A stretch of DNA of 64,000 bases from Myxococcales bacterium (lineage in GTDB: Bacteria > Myxococcota_A > Polyangia > Palsa-1104 > JAEUJZ01): NCBI GenBank assembly GCA_016794505.1, contig JAEUJZ010000171.1, positions 124,001 through 188,000 of the forward strand, given 5' to 3'. A program made the position numbers and the translations under genes. The notes under the pieces were generated by a model. The model did no database searches. It saw nothing but the letters and a program-made list of their open reading frames with translations, and was not told the DNA's origin. Positions 1 to 8,951 of this stretch are shown here, in pieces. Within the stretch, counting starts at the first letter, position 1, and each line of letters starts with the position of its first letter.

Positions 1-797
1 ACGGTCGCAGGATGCTGCGACGTGTGCCCGTGCCACCGCGCTGCCATGGCTTCGCGCAGCGTATCGCGCAGCGCGAACGCGGCTTCACCGATGCGCCGCC
101 GCTGCTGGTACAGGTACCAGGTGCGCGCCAAGAGCTGCGCGGCGCTGCGCTCGTATTCGGGGGCGGGGCGGGGCAGCAGCAGACTGCGCCGCAGGGCATC
201 GGCCGTCGCGCTGCCCCCGAGCACGTCATCCGAGAGATCTTCGAACAGACAGGGATACAAGGCCGGCGGCTGGCTGTGGCGTCGCGAAAAGAAAATTGGA
301 TTCACCGACAGCACCACTACCAGATTCTGTAGGCCCATTGGCTGCGGCTGCAGGCGCTGGACCAGGCCCAGCAAGGCGGCGTACTGATCGGCGGCATGCG
401 CTCCGCCCGCCGACAGGTTGTGGACGCGAGCGGACAGGCCGCGCTGGGACAAGCGCTGCGTCAAGCGATCGTGCAGGCGCTCGCCCGCGGGGTTGTTGAC
501 CGAGCCCAGCACCGAGTCGCCAAGCAAGACCACGTCGAGCGCTGGCCCGGCACTGTCGCTGAGATCGCCGAGAGCACGTACATCCACCAGAGCATCGAGC
601 GCGGCATCGGCCATACACGTATGGGCGCGCAGAGGCTGGCGCAGCACGCGCTGGTCCGGCGGCAAAAACAGGCGCAGCGCGACATCCACAAGGATCAGCA
701 GACCCAGCGCAATCGCCCACGGCCGCAGCGAGAGCAGCGGTCGTCTGAGCGGCAGGGTCTGAGTCGAGCTCAGCGCGTCGAAGAAAGGCTGCGACAT
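1..797 (-). CDS. SGNH/GDSL-like hydrolase-like membrane-anchored protein, 3' end cut by the window
   Basis: The frame is open from an ATG at 797 down to base 1, so the C-terminus lies outside the window (at least 265 residues). One hydrophobic segment at about residues 27-45 suggests an N-terminal anchor. It is followed by VVLLGDSVLGS (GDS at 93-95), which looks like SGNH block I with the nucleophile serine. Further on are a glycine-rich stretch (NLSAGGAHA) and VVVLSVNP, possible counterparts of blocks II and III; the block III GxND is not canonical. SGNH proteins are usually esterases or O-acyl transferases. The gene lies 28 bp downstream of the acyltransferase gene on the same strand, so the two may be cotranscribed. 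No strong ribosome site was seen. The reading frame is secure, the function tentative. Confidence 0.6.
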   Translation of the reverse strand, partial: MSQPFFDALSSTQTLPLRRPLLSLRPWAIALGLLILVDVALRLFLPPDQRVLRQPLRAHTCMADAALDALVDVRALGDLSDSAGPALDVVLLGDSVLGSVNNPAGERLHDRLTQRLSQRGLSARVHNLSAGGAHAADQYAALLGLVQRLQPQPMGLQNLVVVLSVNPIFFSRRHSQPPALYPCLFEDLSDDVLGGSATADALRRSLLLPRPAPEYERSAAQLLARTWYLYQQRRRIGEAAFALRDTLREAMAARWHGHTSQHPAT

Positions 798-825
798 ACC
801 GGACAGAACGAATGCGATGTGGAGT

Positions 826-1650
826 CTAGCTGGACTTGGCGGGACGGTTTTCGGGCGGCTCAAGCTGCCAGGGATCTTCGAGATAGCTGCGCACCACCTT
901 GGCCAGCACGCCGAGCTGCGCTCCGTCGACAAAGCGGTGATCGATGGTGCCGGTGATGGTCAGGTGCGGCCGAATGACCAGCGAGCCATGTTCGACGCGC
1001 GGCTGATCGCGCACAGCGCCCACCAAGATGTAAAGCGGCACACGAGCGAACGGCGTCGGGGGCACAAAGCCTTCGTCGAGGCCGAACATGCCGACGCTGG
1101 TGACGATGCACGAACCGAATGGGAACGGCTCGACCCCCAGCGCCTTGATCGTAAGGCCCAGGCCGCCGGCCAGAAACCCGGTCAACGACACCATGCGCTT
1201 GAGCAGCCACATCGGCATGGTGCGAATGGCGCCCTTGCTCTTTTCAAAGTCCGAGTCCTTGCCGTCGCGCAGGCGGCCGACGCGCTCGCGCAGCTCACGG
1301 GCGATGTCGGACAGGTGCTTCTTGTCGACTTCGCAGATCTTGGCTTTGGCGAGATCTTGACCGTTTTCAAGCGCCACCAAGAACGCCATATCCACCGTCG
1401 GAAATGGGAGGTATCGACCCATCACGACGCGGCCGTTAAGCGTCGGCGCCTGCGAAAGCGCCATGCTCACCGCCTTGCCCACCAAGTGCGTGACGGTGAC
1501 GTGCTCACCGGTTCGCTGCCGCAGGAAGTCCAGGTACGCAAGGGCCTGCGTCGCGTCGACGGTCAGCTTGCCATAGATATTGCCTTCCTGCGGCGCACTC
1601 CACGTCGCGATGGCTAGCTTGCGGCGCGTGCTCATCCTGTAGCTCGACAT
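826..1650 (-). CDS. Stand-alone 2-oxoacid dehydrogenase acyltransferase (E2) catalytic domain protein
   Basis: The 274-residue protein resembles the catalytic core of dihydrolipoamide acyltransferases. Near the C-terminus it carries DHRFVDGA (His238, Asp242), the HxxxDG active-site signature of the E2/chloramphenicol acetyltransferase fold. No lipoyl domain or peripheral-subunit-binding domain precedes it, so it is not a complete E2 and may acylate another substrate. The frame is open upstream to 1713, but the ATG at 1650 is preferred because GGAGGATC lies a few bases upstream. Family assignment is firm; the physiological substrate is unknown. It is probably cotranscribed with the SGNH-like gene downstream. 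Confidence 0.8.
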   Translation of the reverse strand: MSSYRMSTRRKLAIATWSAPQEGNIYGKLTVDATQALAYLDFLRQRTGEHVTVTHLVGKAVSMALSQAPTLNGRVVMGRYLPFPTVDMAFLVALENGQDLAKAKICEVDKKHLSDIARELRERVGRLRDGKDSDFEKSKGAIRTMPMWLLKRMVSLTGFLAGGLGLTIKALGVEPFPFGSCIVTSVGMFGLDEGFVPPTPFARVPLYILVGAVRDQPRVEHGSLVIRPHLTITGTIDHRFVDGAQLGVLAKVVRSYLEDPWQLEPPENRPAKSS

Positions 1651-1803
1651 CCCCGATCCTCCGGTGTTCGATTGGCTGTTCGTGCCGGGTCGTTGGCGTG
1701 CGGCAGTCGGCACGCGATGCCTTGACCGGGCGCTGCCTCGTCGCTACGCCAGCTTACGAGATCACGGCTTCTGTGTCGCCATAGATGTGCATATCATGAC
1801 GAC

Positions 1804-2190
1804 ATGCTGAAACGACGGACGGGTTTCTGGTGCTTCGGAGTGGCCCTGCTTCTGGGGGCTGGCATGGGCGCGGCGCGAGCCGACATCACGCGCTGGTCGC
1901 GCAATGATTGCAAAGCAATTGCATCTGGAGATGCCAGCTACTGCGATACCAATGACTGTAAAGGCATCGTTCGGCGCGATGCCAGCTACTGCAACAGCAA
2001 CGATTGCAAGGGCTGGGCACGCATGGATGCCAGCTACTGCGACTCAGCGGATTGCAAAGGAATTGCAAGAAAAGACAAGAGCTACTGCCAGACGAGCTTT
2101 TGCAAGGGGATTGCCAGTGGCGATGCCAGCTACTGCGACGACAACGTCTGCAAAGCCATCGCCAAGCACGACAAGAGCTACTGCCCATAG
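1804..2190 (+). CDS. Small secreted protein made of six 16-residue Cys-rich repeats
   Basis: The 128-residue product starts with a signal peptide (basic MLKRR, hydrophobic core, cleavage near ARA-D at about 26). The rest is almost entirely six tandem 16-residue units with consensus (N/x)DCKGIAxxDASYCxS, spanning about 33-128. Each unit holds two cysteines 11 positions apart, giving 12 evenly phased cysteines, which suggests periplasmic or extracellular disulfide ladders or metal binding. The 48-bp units differ at the DNA level, so the array is old rather than freshly amplified. I do not recognise the family. It stands alone between oppositely oriented genes. Confidence 0.8.
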   Translation: MLKRRTGFWCFGVALLLGAGMGAARADITRWSRNDCKAIASGDASYCDTNDCKGIVRRDASYCNSNDCKGWARMDASYCDSADCKGIARKDKSYCQTSFCKGIASGDASYCDDNVCKAIAKHDKSYCP

Positions 2191-2256
2191 CGACGCGTCG
2201 ACTGGATCGTTGAGCCGAACCCTGCGGCCGCTGGCGCAGCAGCCTGTTGCACGTGG

Positions 2257-4425
2257 TCAGAGGGTCTTGCGCAGCACGGTGCCGTTGCTGCCCGTCAGCC
2301 AAGCGCGTGTGCCGCGGATGTGGATACTCAGCAGATCGGTGCCAGCTCCGGTCTTTTCACGCGTCCAGGTGGTGCCGTTAAAGCGCGCGAGTACGCCACC
2401 GACGCCAGCGGCCCAGATATCGGCGGGGCCAGTGCCGGATAGGGCGCGCAGGCCCGCCACGGGTGGAGCAGGTAAGGAACTAAAGCTGCCCCCGGCGTAG
2501 CGATAGACCGCGTTGTCGGCGAGCACCCAGGCCGCGCCGCTTGCGCCCCAGACGTCGTATAGGTTGCTGGTGACACCGCCGGGCAGAACGACCGGGCTAA
2601 AGCCACCGCCACTGCTGCGCTGCACGATGCCGCCGTCGCCGACTGCCCAGATCTCGCTGGCGCTAGCCGCCCAGACCCGACGCAGCGTCGCGCCCGATCC
2701 CGAGCTGACGATGGCCCAGCTGCTGCCATCGAAAAAGCGGATGACTCCGCTGTCGCCGACCGCCCAGATCTGATTGGGCCCCAGACCAAAGACGCCGTTT
2801 AGGCTGGCCGTGGTCTTGCTGTCGGTGGCTGTCCAGGTGGTGCCGTTGTAGCGCCAGGCTTGGCCGCCGCTGCCCACGGCCCAGATATCGCTGGCGCTCG
2901 ATGCCCAGATGGCCTGCAGGCTGCCGGTGGCTCCGATGTTCTGCGGCGAGAAGTACGTGCCGTTGTAGCGCAAGACCGATCCGCCATTGCCGACCGCCCA
3001 GACATTCTGCGTATCCAGCGCGACGATGCTGTTGAACGTGGCTGTGAGGCCGCTCGACCTGGGCTGCCAGTTGGTGCCGTTGTATTGCCAGACTGTGCCG
3101 GCGTCCCCGACGGCCCAGACGTCGTTGGCGGCGCTGCCGGCGATGCCGAAGAACGTGTTGGGCGCTCCGGCTCCTGTTACGTCGCGCTGCCAGGTGGTGC
3201 CGTCGAAGCGCAGCACGGTGCCGGTGCCGCCGGGATTGCCGCCTGCGACGTACGGCGTGCCATTGACCACAGCGATGCCCCACAGGTTGTCGTTGGTGTT
3301 GCGACGCGACTCGGTCCACGTGCCAGCATGGCGCGAGATGCCACCATACGAGTCGATGGCCCAAAGAGTCGTGCCGCTACCGGTCAGGCCGCGGAACGTG
3401 TACGAGGCATAAGCAGCCTCGGTGCTGGAGGTCCACGCCGTGCCGGTGCCGGGATAGCGCGTCACCGTGCCGGCTCCACCTGCGGCGGTCAGCGTGGAAA
3501 GCGAGCTTCCCCACAGGCCCCACAGATCTTGTGTGGTGCCGCTGCTGTCGGCCATCCAGGTACCGGTGCCGGTGCGACGGACCACCGTGCCCGCGCTGCC
3601 CACGGCAAAGGGGATCCCGACCCCTGCGAAGACATCCAGCAAGTTGCCACCGACGCTGGGCTCGGCGACATAGGCGGCACCTTGGTAGTGCAAGACGGTG
3701 GCAGCATCCCCGACGACGTAGTGGTCGCTGCTGTTGCCCCAGATAGCGTTTAGGTTGCGCTCGCTGCCGCTGGGCATCAGCGCGAAGCTGCCATTGTTCC
3801 GACGCAGGACAGTGCCCGCATCGCCGACGGCCCAGATCTCACCAGCCCCCGGAGAGATGACGCGTCGCAGGCGGTTGCCAAGCGGGCGCGGATTTTCCCA
3901 GCAGAAGCCGTGCTCGTTGCACAGCGCCGGCTGTGCGGCATCGATGTCGACGGCAAAGTTGACCAGGACGCGCAGCGGATTGATGGTTCCGTCGGGTGTC
4001 AGCTCGCAGCGATCGGTCTGGCTGCTGCAGCCGATGGAAAACCCGGCGACCTTGGACCCGGCCCCCGGCATCGCGGTCAGCGTGACTTTTTCTCCGACGG
4101 TAAATGAGCTGCTGCAGGTGCTGCCGCAGGTGATGCCCGCGGGCGTCGAGGTGACGGTGCCGGTGCCGTCGCCGGTCAGGACGACTTCTACGGGGACGGT
4201 GGGCGGTGGCGTGATGCAGCGGCCATCCGTGGGACGACAGATGGTGCCCATCGGACACTCGCTGTCTGCGCCGCAGCCCTTGGCGGACTTCATGGTGGCG
4301 TCGCATCCCAGCTGCACGCCAGCCAACGTGGTGGCGGCCAGAATGCCCAATGTCATGGCGCGCAAAGAAGGCGACAACACAGTGCTCAGGTGGGCCCACT
4401 TCACAGTGCTTGATACGCGTCGCAT
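2257..4425 (-). CDS. Lipoprotein with InlB-like B-repeat domain and beta-propeller repeats
   Basis: The 722-residue protein starts at an ATG preceded by AGGAG with 7-nt spacing. A hydrophobic segment ends in a lipobox-like VQLGC (Cys41). A short Cys-rich linker (CGADSECPMGTICR) follows, then a region of about 80 residues resembling divergent InlB B-repeats (TGDGTGTVTSTPAGITCG and similar). The remaining 500 or so residues are tandem repeats around the motif IWAVGDxGTVxRYNGTxW, a pattern typical of secreted myxobacterial propeller proteins. It is probably a surface or periplasmic binding protein with no visible catalytic motif. The frame is open 33 codons further upstream, but that part looks non-coding. 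Confidence 0.8.
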   Translation of the reverse strand: MRRVSSTVKWAHLSTVLSPSLRAMTLGILAATTLAGVQLGCDATMKSAKGCGADSECPMGTICRPTDGRCITPPPTVPVEVVLTGDGTGTVTSTPAGITCGSTCSSSFTVGEKVTLTAMPGAGSKVAGFSIGCSSQTDRCELTPDGTINPLRVLVNFAVDIDAAQPALCNEHGFCWENPRPLGNRLRRVISPGAGEIWAVGDAGTVLRRNNGSFALMPSGSERNLNAIWGNSSDHYVVGDAATVLHYQGAAYVAEPSVGGNLLDVFAGVGIPFAVGSAGTVVRRTGTGTWMADSSGTTQDLWGLWGSSLSTLTAAGGAGTVTRYPGTGTAWTSSTEAAYASYTFRGLTGSGTTLWAIDSYGGISRHAGTWTESRRNTNDNLWGIAVVNGTPYVAGGNPGGTGTVLRFDGTTWQRDVTGAGAPNTFFGIAGSAANDVWAVGDAGTVWQYNGTNWQPRSSGLTATFNSIVALDTQNVWAVGNGGSVLRYNGTYFSPQNIGATGSLQAIWASSASDIWAVGSGGQAWRYNGTTWTATDSKTTASLNGVFGLGPNQIWAVGDSGVIRFFDGSSWAIVSSGSGATLRRVWAASASEIWAVGDGGIVQRSSGGGFSPVVLPGGVTSNLYDVWGASGAAWVLADNAVYRYAGGSFSSLPAPPVAGLRALSGTGPADIWAAGVGGVLARFNGTTWTREKTGAGTDLLSIHIRGTRAWLTGSNGTVLRKTL

Positions 4426-4520
4426 CCGGGTGCTCCTAACTACAAGGTGTATGGATGTTTCTAGACTGAGACGAGACAAAGCCAAAAGGCGTCGGGGTGC
4501 CAAGCTGGCGCAGGGACGCA

Positions 4521-4982
4521 TCATGTCGAGGACGTGCCGCGCGCAGCCAGCGACGCCAGAAGCCGATGCATTCTCGCGAACTGCGGCCAGGCTCCGGCGT
4601 GGAACTCCACCACTTTTTTGCGACCGTCTGCGGTCAGCGTGGTCAGCGAGAACAGCTGCACCATCCGGTCGCCACGGTTCTCTAGGTGCGGATCTCCGAC
4701 GACGATCTCGCTTGCTGGGCTGCGCGTGCCGTTGATCGCGACCCAGTCGCTACCGATGACGATCTGCATCGGGGGGCGCAGCAGCAAGAACAGCAGGCCC
4801 GCCACCGCCAGGACCAACGAAGGATAGCCCAGGAAGTACAAGAGCCCGCGATCGCCATCGGCATGCCCGATAACGATCAGCAGAAGCGCCGCCGCGAGCA
4901 GGACGAGCAGGATGACGGTGAGGTACATGCGCGATGCAACAAAGGTGACGGGAGCAGACTCTGATGGGACAGGCTCAGCCAT
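4521..4982 (-). CDS. Two-helix inner membrane protein of unknown function
   Basis: The product is 153 residues with two hydrophobic segments (about 19-40 and 48-68), followed by a soluble domain of about 85 residues with beta-like character (MQIVIGSDWVAING, VVEFHAGAWPQF). The layout resembles bacterial PH-like or DUF-type membrane proteins in which a short helical hairpin anchors a cytosolic beta domain, but no named family is recognised. It lies about 95 bp upstream of the propeller lipoprotein on the same strand. ATG 4982 is used; the internal Met at residue 19 would remove the charged N-terminus. Confidence 0.65.
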   Translation of the reverse strand: MAEPVPSESAPVTFVASRMYLTVILLVLLAAALLLIVIGHADGDRGLLYFLGYPSLVLAVAGLLFLLLRPPMQIVIGSDWVAINGTRSPASEIVVGDPHLENRGDRMVQLFSLTTLTADGRKKVVEFHAGAWPQFARMHRLLASLAARGTSST

Positions 4983-5108
4983 CGTGCGATCCTCGCGTCT
5001 TGCCTCCCGCGCTTGAACCCCGTGGCCGCGCTGCGTTTGGCCCGAGTGTTGAGTATAGGGCCGACCTGCCGTTCTGTGCGCAGCCAGCCCCGGCTGCCGC
5101 CGCAGCGG

Positions 5109-6065
5109 CTACCTGCGAAACAGGTTCGACAGCAAGAACCAGACGTTGGCCGGACGCTCGGCGAGACGTCGCATGAAGTATGGATACCAGTGCGTGCCAT
5201 ACGGGACGTAGATGCGCACGGGGTAGCCCTGCTGGACCAGCGACTCTTGCAGGTCGCGCCGAATGCCAAACAGCATCTGAAACTCGACGCGATCCTTGGG
5301 CAGGCCGCGCGCCTCGGCCTGACGTTGCACGGCGGTGATCATGGCCTCGTCGTGCGTGGCAAACGCCGCCAGCGGTGGGATGCGGCCGGCGTTCTCGGCG
5401 CGCGGGCAGTCAGGACGGGTCATCGCGTCGAGCAAGAGCCCAGCGAGCTGGACATAGCTGCGGTCGACATCGGCCTTTAGGGGAAAAGCTTTATCCGCGG
5501 GCTCTTTATAGGCACCTTTACATAATCGAATGCGAGTACCGGCGGCGGACAGGCGCTTCAAGTCAGCCTCGGTGCGAAACAGATAGGCCTGCAGCACGGT
5601 GCCGACCCAGTCGTGGCTGCGCCGTAGCTCATCGACGACAGCCAGGGTGCGGTCGGTGTGCGGCGTCCCTTCCATATCGATGCGGACAAAGGTGCCCTGC
5701 GCGCGAGCCGTTTCGACGACACGCAGCACATTGTCGACGCACAGGGCGTGGTCGATATCCAGCCCAAACTGCGTCAGCTTCAGCGACACATTGGCGCGCA
5801 CGTCACTGTCGGCGATGCGCTGCAGCGCCCGCAGGTATTCGTCGCTAGCCCGGCGGGCTTCCTCGGGGGTGGCGACGCTTTCGCCCAGGAAGTCGAGCGT
5901 GGCCAGCATGCCTTGCTGGTTCAGCGTCTTTAGGACGGGAATGGTCTCGTCGATCGTCGAACCAGCGACGAAGCGACGGGCCATGCGGCGGCTCAGAGGG
6001 AACGCCGTAATGGCGCCCTGCGCAAAGGGGGCTCGCGACAGGAACAGAAAAAACTCACGCAGCAT
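5109..6065 (-). CDS. Proline dehydrogenase (monofunctional, FAD-dependent)
   Basis: The 318-residue protein resembles monofunctional proline dehydrogenases (PRODH), which oxidise L-proline to pyrroline-5-carboxylate using FAD and pass electrons to the respiratory chain. Visible family features include TLDFLGES, VSLKLTQFGLDID, FVRIDMEGTPHTD, VLQAYLFRTEADL, RIRLCKGAYKEP, AFATHDE, EFQMLFGIR and VRIYVPYGTHWYPYFMRRLAERPAN. Length matches the family. ATG 6065 is chosen because it overlaps the stop of the upstream gene in a TGATG arrangement; the longer upstream frame is shadow. No P5C dehydrogenase domain is attached. It is the last gene of a four-gene operon containing a cytochrome c lipoprotein, a plausible electron acceptor. 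Confidence 0.92.
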   Translation of the reverse strand: MLREFFLFLSRAPFAQGAITAFPLSRRMARRFVAGSTIDETIPVLKTLNQQGMLATLDFLGESVATPEEARRASDEYLRALQRIADSDVRANVSLKLTQFGLDIDHALCVDNVLRVVETARAQGTFVRIDMEGTPHTDRTLAVVDELRRSHDWVGTVLQAYLFRTEADLKRLSAAGTRIRLCKGAYKEPADKAFPLKADVDRSYVQLAGLLLDAMTRPDCPRAENAGRIPPLAAFATHDEAMITAVQRQAEARGLPKDRVEFQMLFGIRRDLQESLVQQGYPVRIYVPYGTHWYPYFMRRLAERPANVWFLLSNLFRR

Positions 6066-7291
6066 CAACCGGAACCCTGTGACTCGGGCTCTGCCCGCAG
6101 CGACGAGGCTTCGTTCGTCCGCGGCACAGAGGCATATTCGAGGTGTATCAGATCGTCCACCGCAGGCGCGAGGTCGTAAAGTGGTCCGTCGTGGCCGCGG
6201 CCGGGCCAGTCGATCAAGTCGATGGCAGGGCAGGGCGCAGGCTCGCCGGGTCGCAAGGCCGCGCGATGCGCAAGCCCGTCGAGAACCAGCCGGTTTAGCT
6301 GTGCATCGTGCTCGAAGTACGCAAGCAGTCCGGGCAAGCGATTCGCGGGCAGGGTCAGGATGCGATGTCTTGGCGAGCGAAACACTGCGGCCAGTGCGCC
6401 CTGCAGCCGGGCTTCGTGCGGGGCCGCCGCGCGCTGCAGCACAAGCAACGTCTGACACCGCGTCCAGATCGACTGCAGCGGCCCGTGCGCCACCTGCAGC
6501 AGATCCCAGACCGGCGGGTCGGGAAGCTGCAGACCTTCCAGAAGCTTCCAGCGCAGACCAAAGCAGGCGTTGGCATAGCGGCCCGATGCGATCAGCGCGA
6601 CCGGCGGTAGATCTCCGTCGGTGCGCAGCGATGATCCCGGTGGAAGGGCACTCGCCCAGTCCGCCAGATACACCGCCGGAATCTGGCGCAGCAAAGAGGG
6701 ATCGAGACCCGCCAGCCAGGCCGCGGCTAGCGCATGCACCGCAGGACCGACGACGCGCAAGAGCAGGCCCTCTTCATCGGTCGGAGGCAGGGTCAACACC
6801 TGCACGCCGCGCGACTGCACAGACGCCGCAAGCGCTGCCGTCAAGCGCTGCTTTTCCAGACCGATGTTCGCCGCTGCCGGGTTCACTGCCGTCACAAGCA
6901 GACAGCGACGGAAACGTTGGGCGTGCAGCAGCGGAAAGCGCGCATTCGGAGCCAGGCCCTGCGAAAAGAGCACCAGCGTCCCATGGCGCCTCGACGATCC
7001 ATGCGGCGCGGTATCGTGGCCAGCGGTGCCGTCGACGAACTCAGACAGCGGGACATACTCAGAGTGGGTGCCTTGTTCGACGAGAAGCGCGACCAAAAAG
7101 CGCGCCGGTCCCTCGGACATACCGCCACCAGTCACCCAGATCGGAGCATCCACACCCGAAAGAGGCGCGATCGGCATCGCGGCCCGCTCAAGAACATCGA
7201 GCGCTTCGGCCAGCGTGCTGGGCAGGCTGGCTAGACGCTCGCCTAGACGCTGCGCCGATGCGAAAGACCGCGCGGAGTCCACGGCAATCAC
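6065..7291 (-). CDS. SIS-like (sugar isomerase-like) protein, uncertain family
   Basis: The 408-residue protein is translated from a GTG at 7291 that overlaps the stop of the cytochrome gene by four bases (GTGA). The segment PIWVTGGGMSEGPARFLVALL, then TLVLFSQGLAPNARFPL and RCLLVTAVNP, looks like the Gly-rich and Ser-rich loops of a SIS phosphosugar-binding domain, with a second similar half later in the protein. No catalytic residues can be pointed to with certainty and no signal peptide is present. Its place between a cytochrome c lipoprotein and proline dehydrogenase does not suggest a role. The coding call is strong; the SIS assignment is tentative. Confidence 0.65.
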   Translation of the reverse strand: MIAVDSARSFASAQRLGERLASLPSTLAEALDVLERAAMPIAPLSGVDAPIWVTGGGMSEGPARFLVALLVEQGTHSEYVPLSEFVDGTAGHDTAPHGSSRRHGTLVLFSQGLAPNARFPLLHAQRFRRCLLVTAVNPAAANIGLEKQRLTAALAASVQSRGVQVLTLPPTDEEGLLLRVVGPAVHALAAAWLAGLDPSLLRQIPAVYLADWASALPPGSSLRTDGDLPPVALIASGRYANACFGLRWKLLEGLQLPDPPVWDLLQVAHGPLQSIWTRCQTLLVLQRAAAPHEARLQGALAAVFRSPRHRILTLPANRLPGLLAYFEHDAQLNRLVLDGLAHRAALRPGEPAPCPAIDLIDWPGRGHDGPLYDLAPAVDDLIHLEYASVPRTNEASSLRAEPESQGSG

Positions 7292-8154
7292 GGCGTGTCC
7301 TGCGTGGAGTCGGGGTCGAACTTGCGCGTCTTCATCGCGAAAAAATATGCCAACAGCGCATCGAGATCGTCCTTGCTCAGCTGCGGGTGGGCCGGCATGT
7401 TGCCATAGCGAAAGCGGCGCGGGTCGACGATGTACTGGCGAATTTTTTCGACGGGCCGGTACTCGACGATGCTCTGTGGCACGTTCAGATCCGGGCCCAC
7501 GCGACCGCCTTCGCGGTTGATGGCGTGGCAGCGAATGCACAGGTCGGCAAAGACGCGAAGCCCGCGCCACGCACGATCTTCCGACGGCATTCCGGTGGGC
7601 AGGACATGGGGAAAGCGCTGCTCGAAGCGCAAAAGCTCGACGGCGACAAGCTGCCAGGGGCGGGGATGCGTCTCAAGCGAGCGCTGATCGGCCCCGGTCC
7701 AGAACAGATAAAACGGCCGTGGATCCGCTCGCTGCGGGCCGATGGGTTCCCATTCTTCCATCGCCGATGATCGATCGGCCAGCGCCAGATAGGCCCCTGG
7801 TTCGAGCAGTCGATCCGCAGGAAGCGGCACGGTGTAGCCATCTTTGGCGCGCAGCAAGATCTCCTGCCCGGCAAGCTCTAGGCCGGCAAACCCGCTTTTC
7901 AGCACGGGCGAAAGCGGCACCGCCAGGAAGGTCTTGTTCTTGTTGTAGTACGGGTCCCAGGCCTCGGTCAGGCGTGGCGTTCCAAGCTGTTCGCGATGGA
8001 GCTGACGCACAAGCTGCCCGTCGCGCAGAAACGACAGCACGGCAGAAGACTCGGTTGCGGCGCCGCGCGAGCAAGCGATGAGCAGCAGCAGACAGCACAG
8101 GCCCAGAGCCGACCGCGCCGTGCGCAATCCCCGTCGCTGCAGCTTGGATTCCAT
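7288..8154 (-). CDS. Cytochrome c lipoprotein
   Basis: The 288-residue protein begins with a basic N-terminus and hydrophobic stretch ending in a lipobox (LLLIAC, Cys28). A heme c attachment motif CIRCH is at 206-210 and a likely axial methionine lies in GNMPAH about 43 residues later, as expected for a class I cytochrome c domain at the C-terminus. The N-terminal 200 residues carry no motif I recognise. It should be periplasmic and membrane-tethered, acting as an electron carrier. It starts 3 bp after the stop of the upstream membrane protein and overlaps the next gene by 4 bp. Confidence 0.88.
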   Translation of the reverse strand: MESKLQRRGLRTARSALGLCCLLLLIACSRGAATESSAVLSFLRDGQLVRQLHREQLGTPRLTEAWDPYYNKNKTFLAVPLSPVLKSGFAGLELAGQEILLRAKDGYTVPLPADRLLEPGAYLALADRSSAMEEWEPIGPQRADPRPFYLFWTGADQRSLETHPRPWQLVAVELLRFEQRFPHVLPTGMPSEDRAWRGLRVFADLCIRCHAINREGGRVGPDLNVPQSIVEYRPVEKIRQYIVDPRRFRYGNMPAHPQLSKDDLDALLAYFFAMKTRKFDPDSTQDTP

Positions 8155-8157
8155 CGG

Positions 8158-8919
8158 CTAGGACCGGCCCGCCGACTTGCGCAAAGCGGTCCTCTCCGAC
8201 ACGCAGTCTTCGACGGGGTTGCAGGTGCCCAGGCACACCGCGAACGGCACGAACGCGACGTAGTACAGCGCGTTGGGCAGGATGCGCAGAGCAAAGCCCA
8301 GGTCGCTCCAGCGATGGGCAGACAGGATCACGAGATCGGCGAGTGCCCACAGGCCGTACTGCGCGACCTCGAAGCCCAGCAAGCGTCGCTGGCAAGCTGT
8401 CCGCGGCCCATCGGGGCGACGCCAAATCAGACCCATCAGGAACAGGCAGGCAACAAACATCATGAGCTCGTACGTCAGAAATAGATGCCGAGAGCTGGCG
8501 AGCTGCGTCGGAAAAGCCTGTTTCACGGCATAGGCCGCGACCGAAACGGCACCGCTTATCAGGACCGCACGCAGGATGCGCAAGCGCAGGCCCCAAGAAG
8601 ACAGCGCCGGATCAGCCAGGACAAAGAAAAAGCGGGCATCTCCGAGGATGACAAAGACTACAGCGCTCGCTGTGGCCCAGGCAGACGGCGCAGGAATCGG
8701 GGACAGGGCGCCCGTACACAGCGCGTCCAGAAACACCACAAGCTGAAGCGTCCACAGCAGTGTGGCGCGCGAGCGGGACCGTGGGCATTGGGCCGGCACA
8801 GCACGCGGCGCGCCGTGCCAGCTTCGCTGCAGCGTGGCCCATAGGAAAACGGCCAGCGTCCCCAGCCAGGCTAGGCCAGGGTGCTGCCATGCGCTGTCGT
8901 AGCAAGTGGCAAAGGACAT
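8158..8919 (-). CDS. Polytopic membrane protein (about seven helices)
   Basis: The product is 253 residues with about seven hydrophobic segments, for example LAWLGTLAVFLWA, WTLQLVVFLDALCTGAL, SAVVFVILGDARFFFVLAD, LFLTYELMMFVACLFLMGLIW and ALYYVAFVPFAVCLG, and a charged C-terminal tail. It resembles generic bacterial seven-helix integral membrane proteins; no named family is recognised. It is the first gene of the operon leading to the cytochrome c lipoprotein, the SIS-like protein and proline dehydrogenase. ATG 8919 sits only 32 bp from the divergent SDR gene start, so the shared promoter region is very short. Confidence 0.75.
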   Translation of the reverse strand: MSFATCYDSAWQHPGLAWLGTLAVFLWATLQRSWHGAPRAVPAQCPRSRSRATLLWTLQLVVFLDALCTGALSPIPAPSAWATASAVVFVILGDARFFFVLADPALSSWGLRLRILRAVLISGAVSVAAYAVKQAFPTQLASSRHLFLTYELMMFVACLFLMGLIWRRPDGPRTACQRRLLGFEVAQYGLWALADLVILSAHRWSDLGFALRILPNALYYVAFVPFAVCLGTCNPVEDCVSERTALRKSAGRS

Positions 8920-8951
8920 CGTCGGCTCGTGAAGGCGCGGTAGTCTATCGC

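Noticed and set aside
5599..7770. A 723-codon plus-strand frame across the proline dehydrogenase operon
   Set aside because: It is antisense to three recognisable proteins and is Arg/Ser/Ala-rich, typical of GC shadows.
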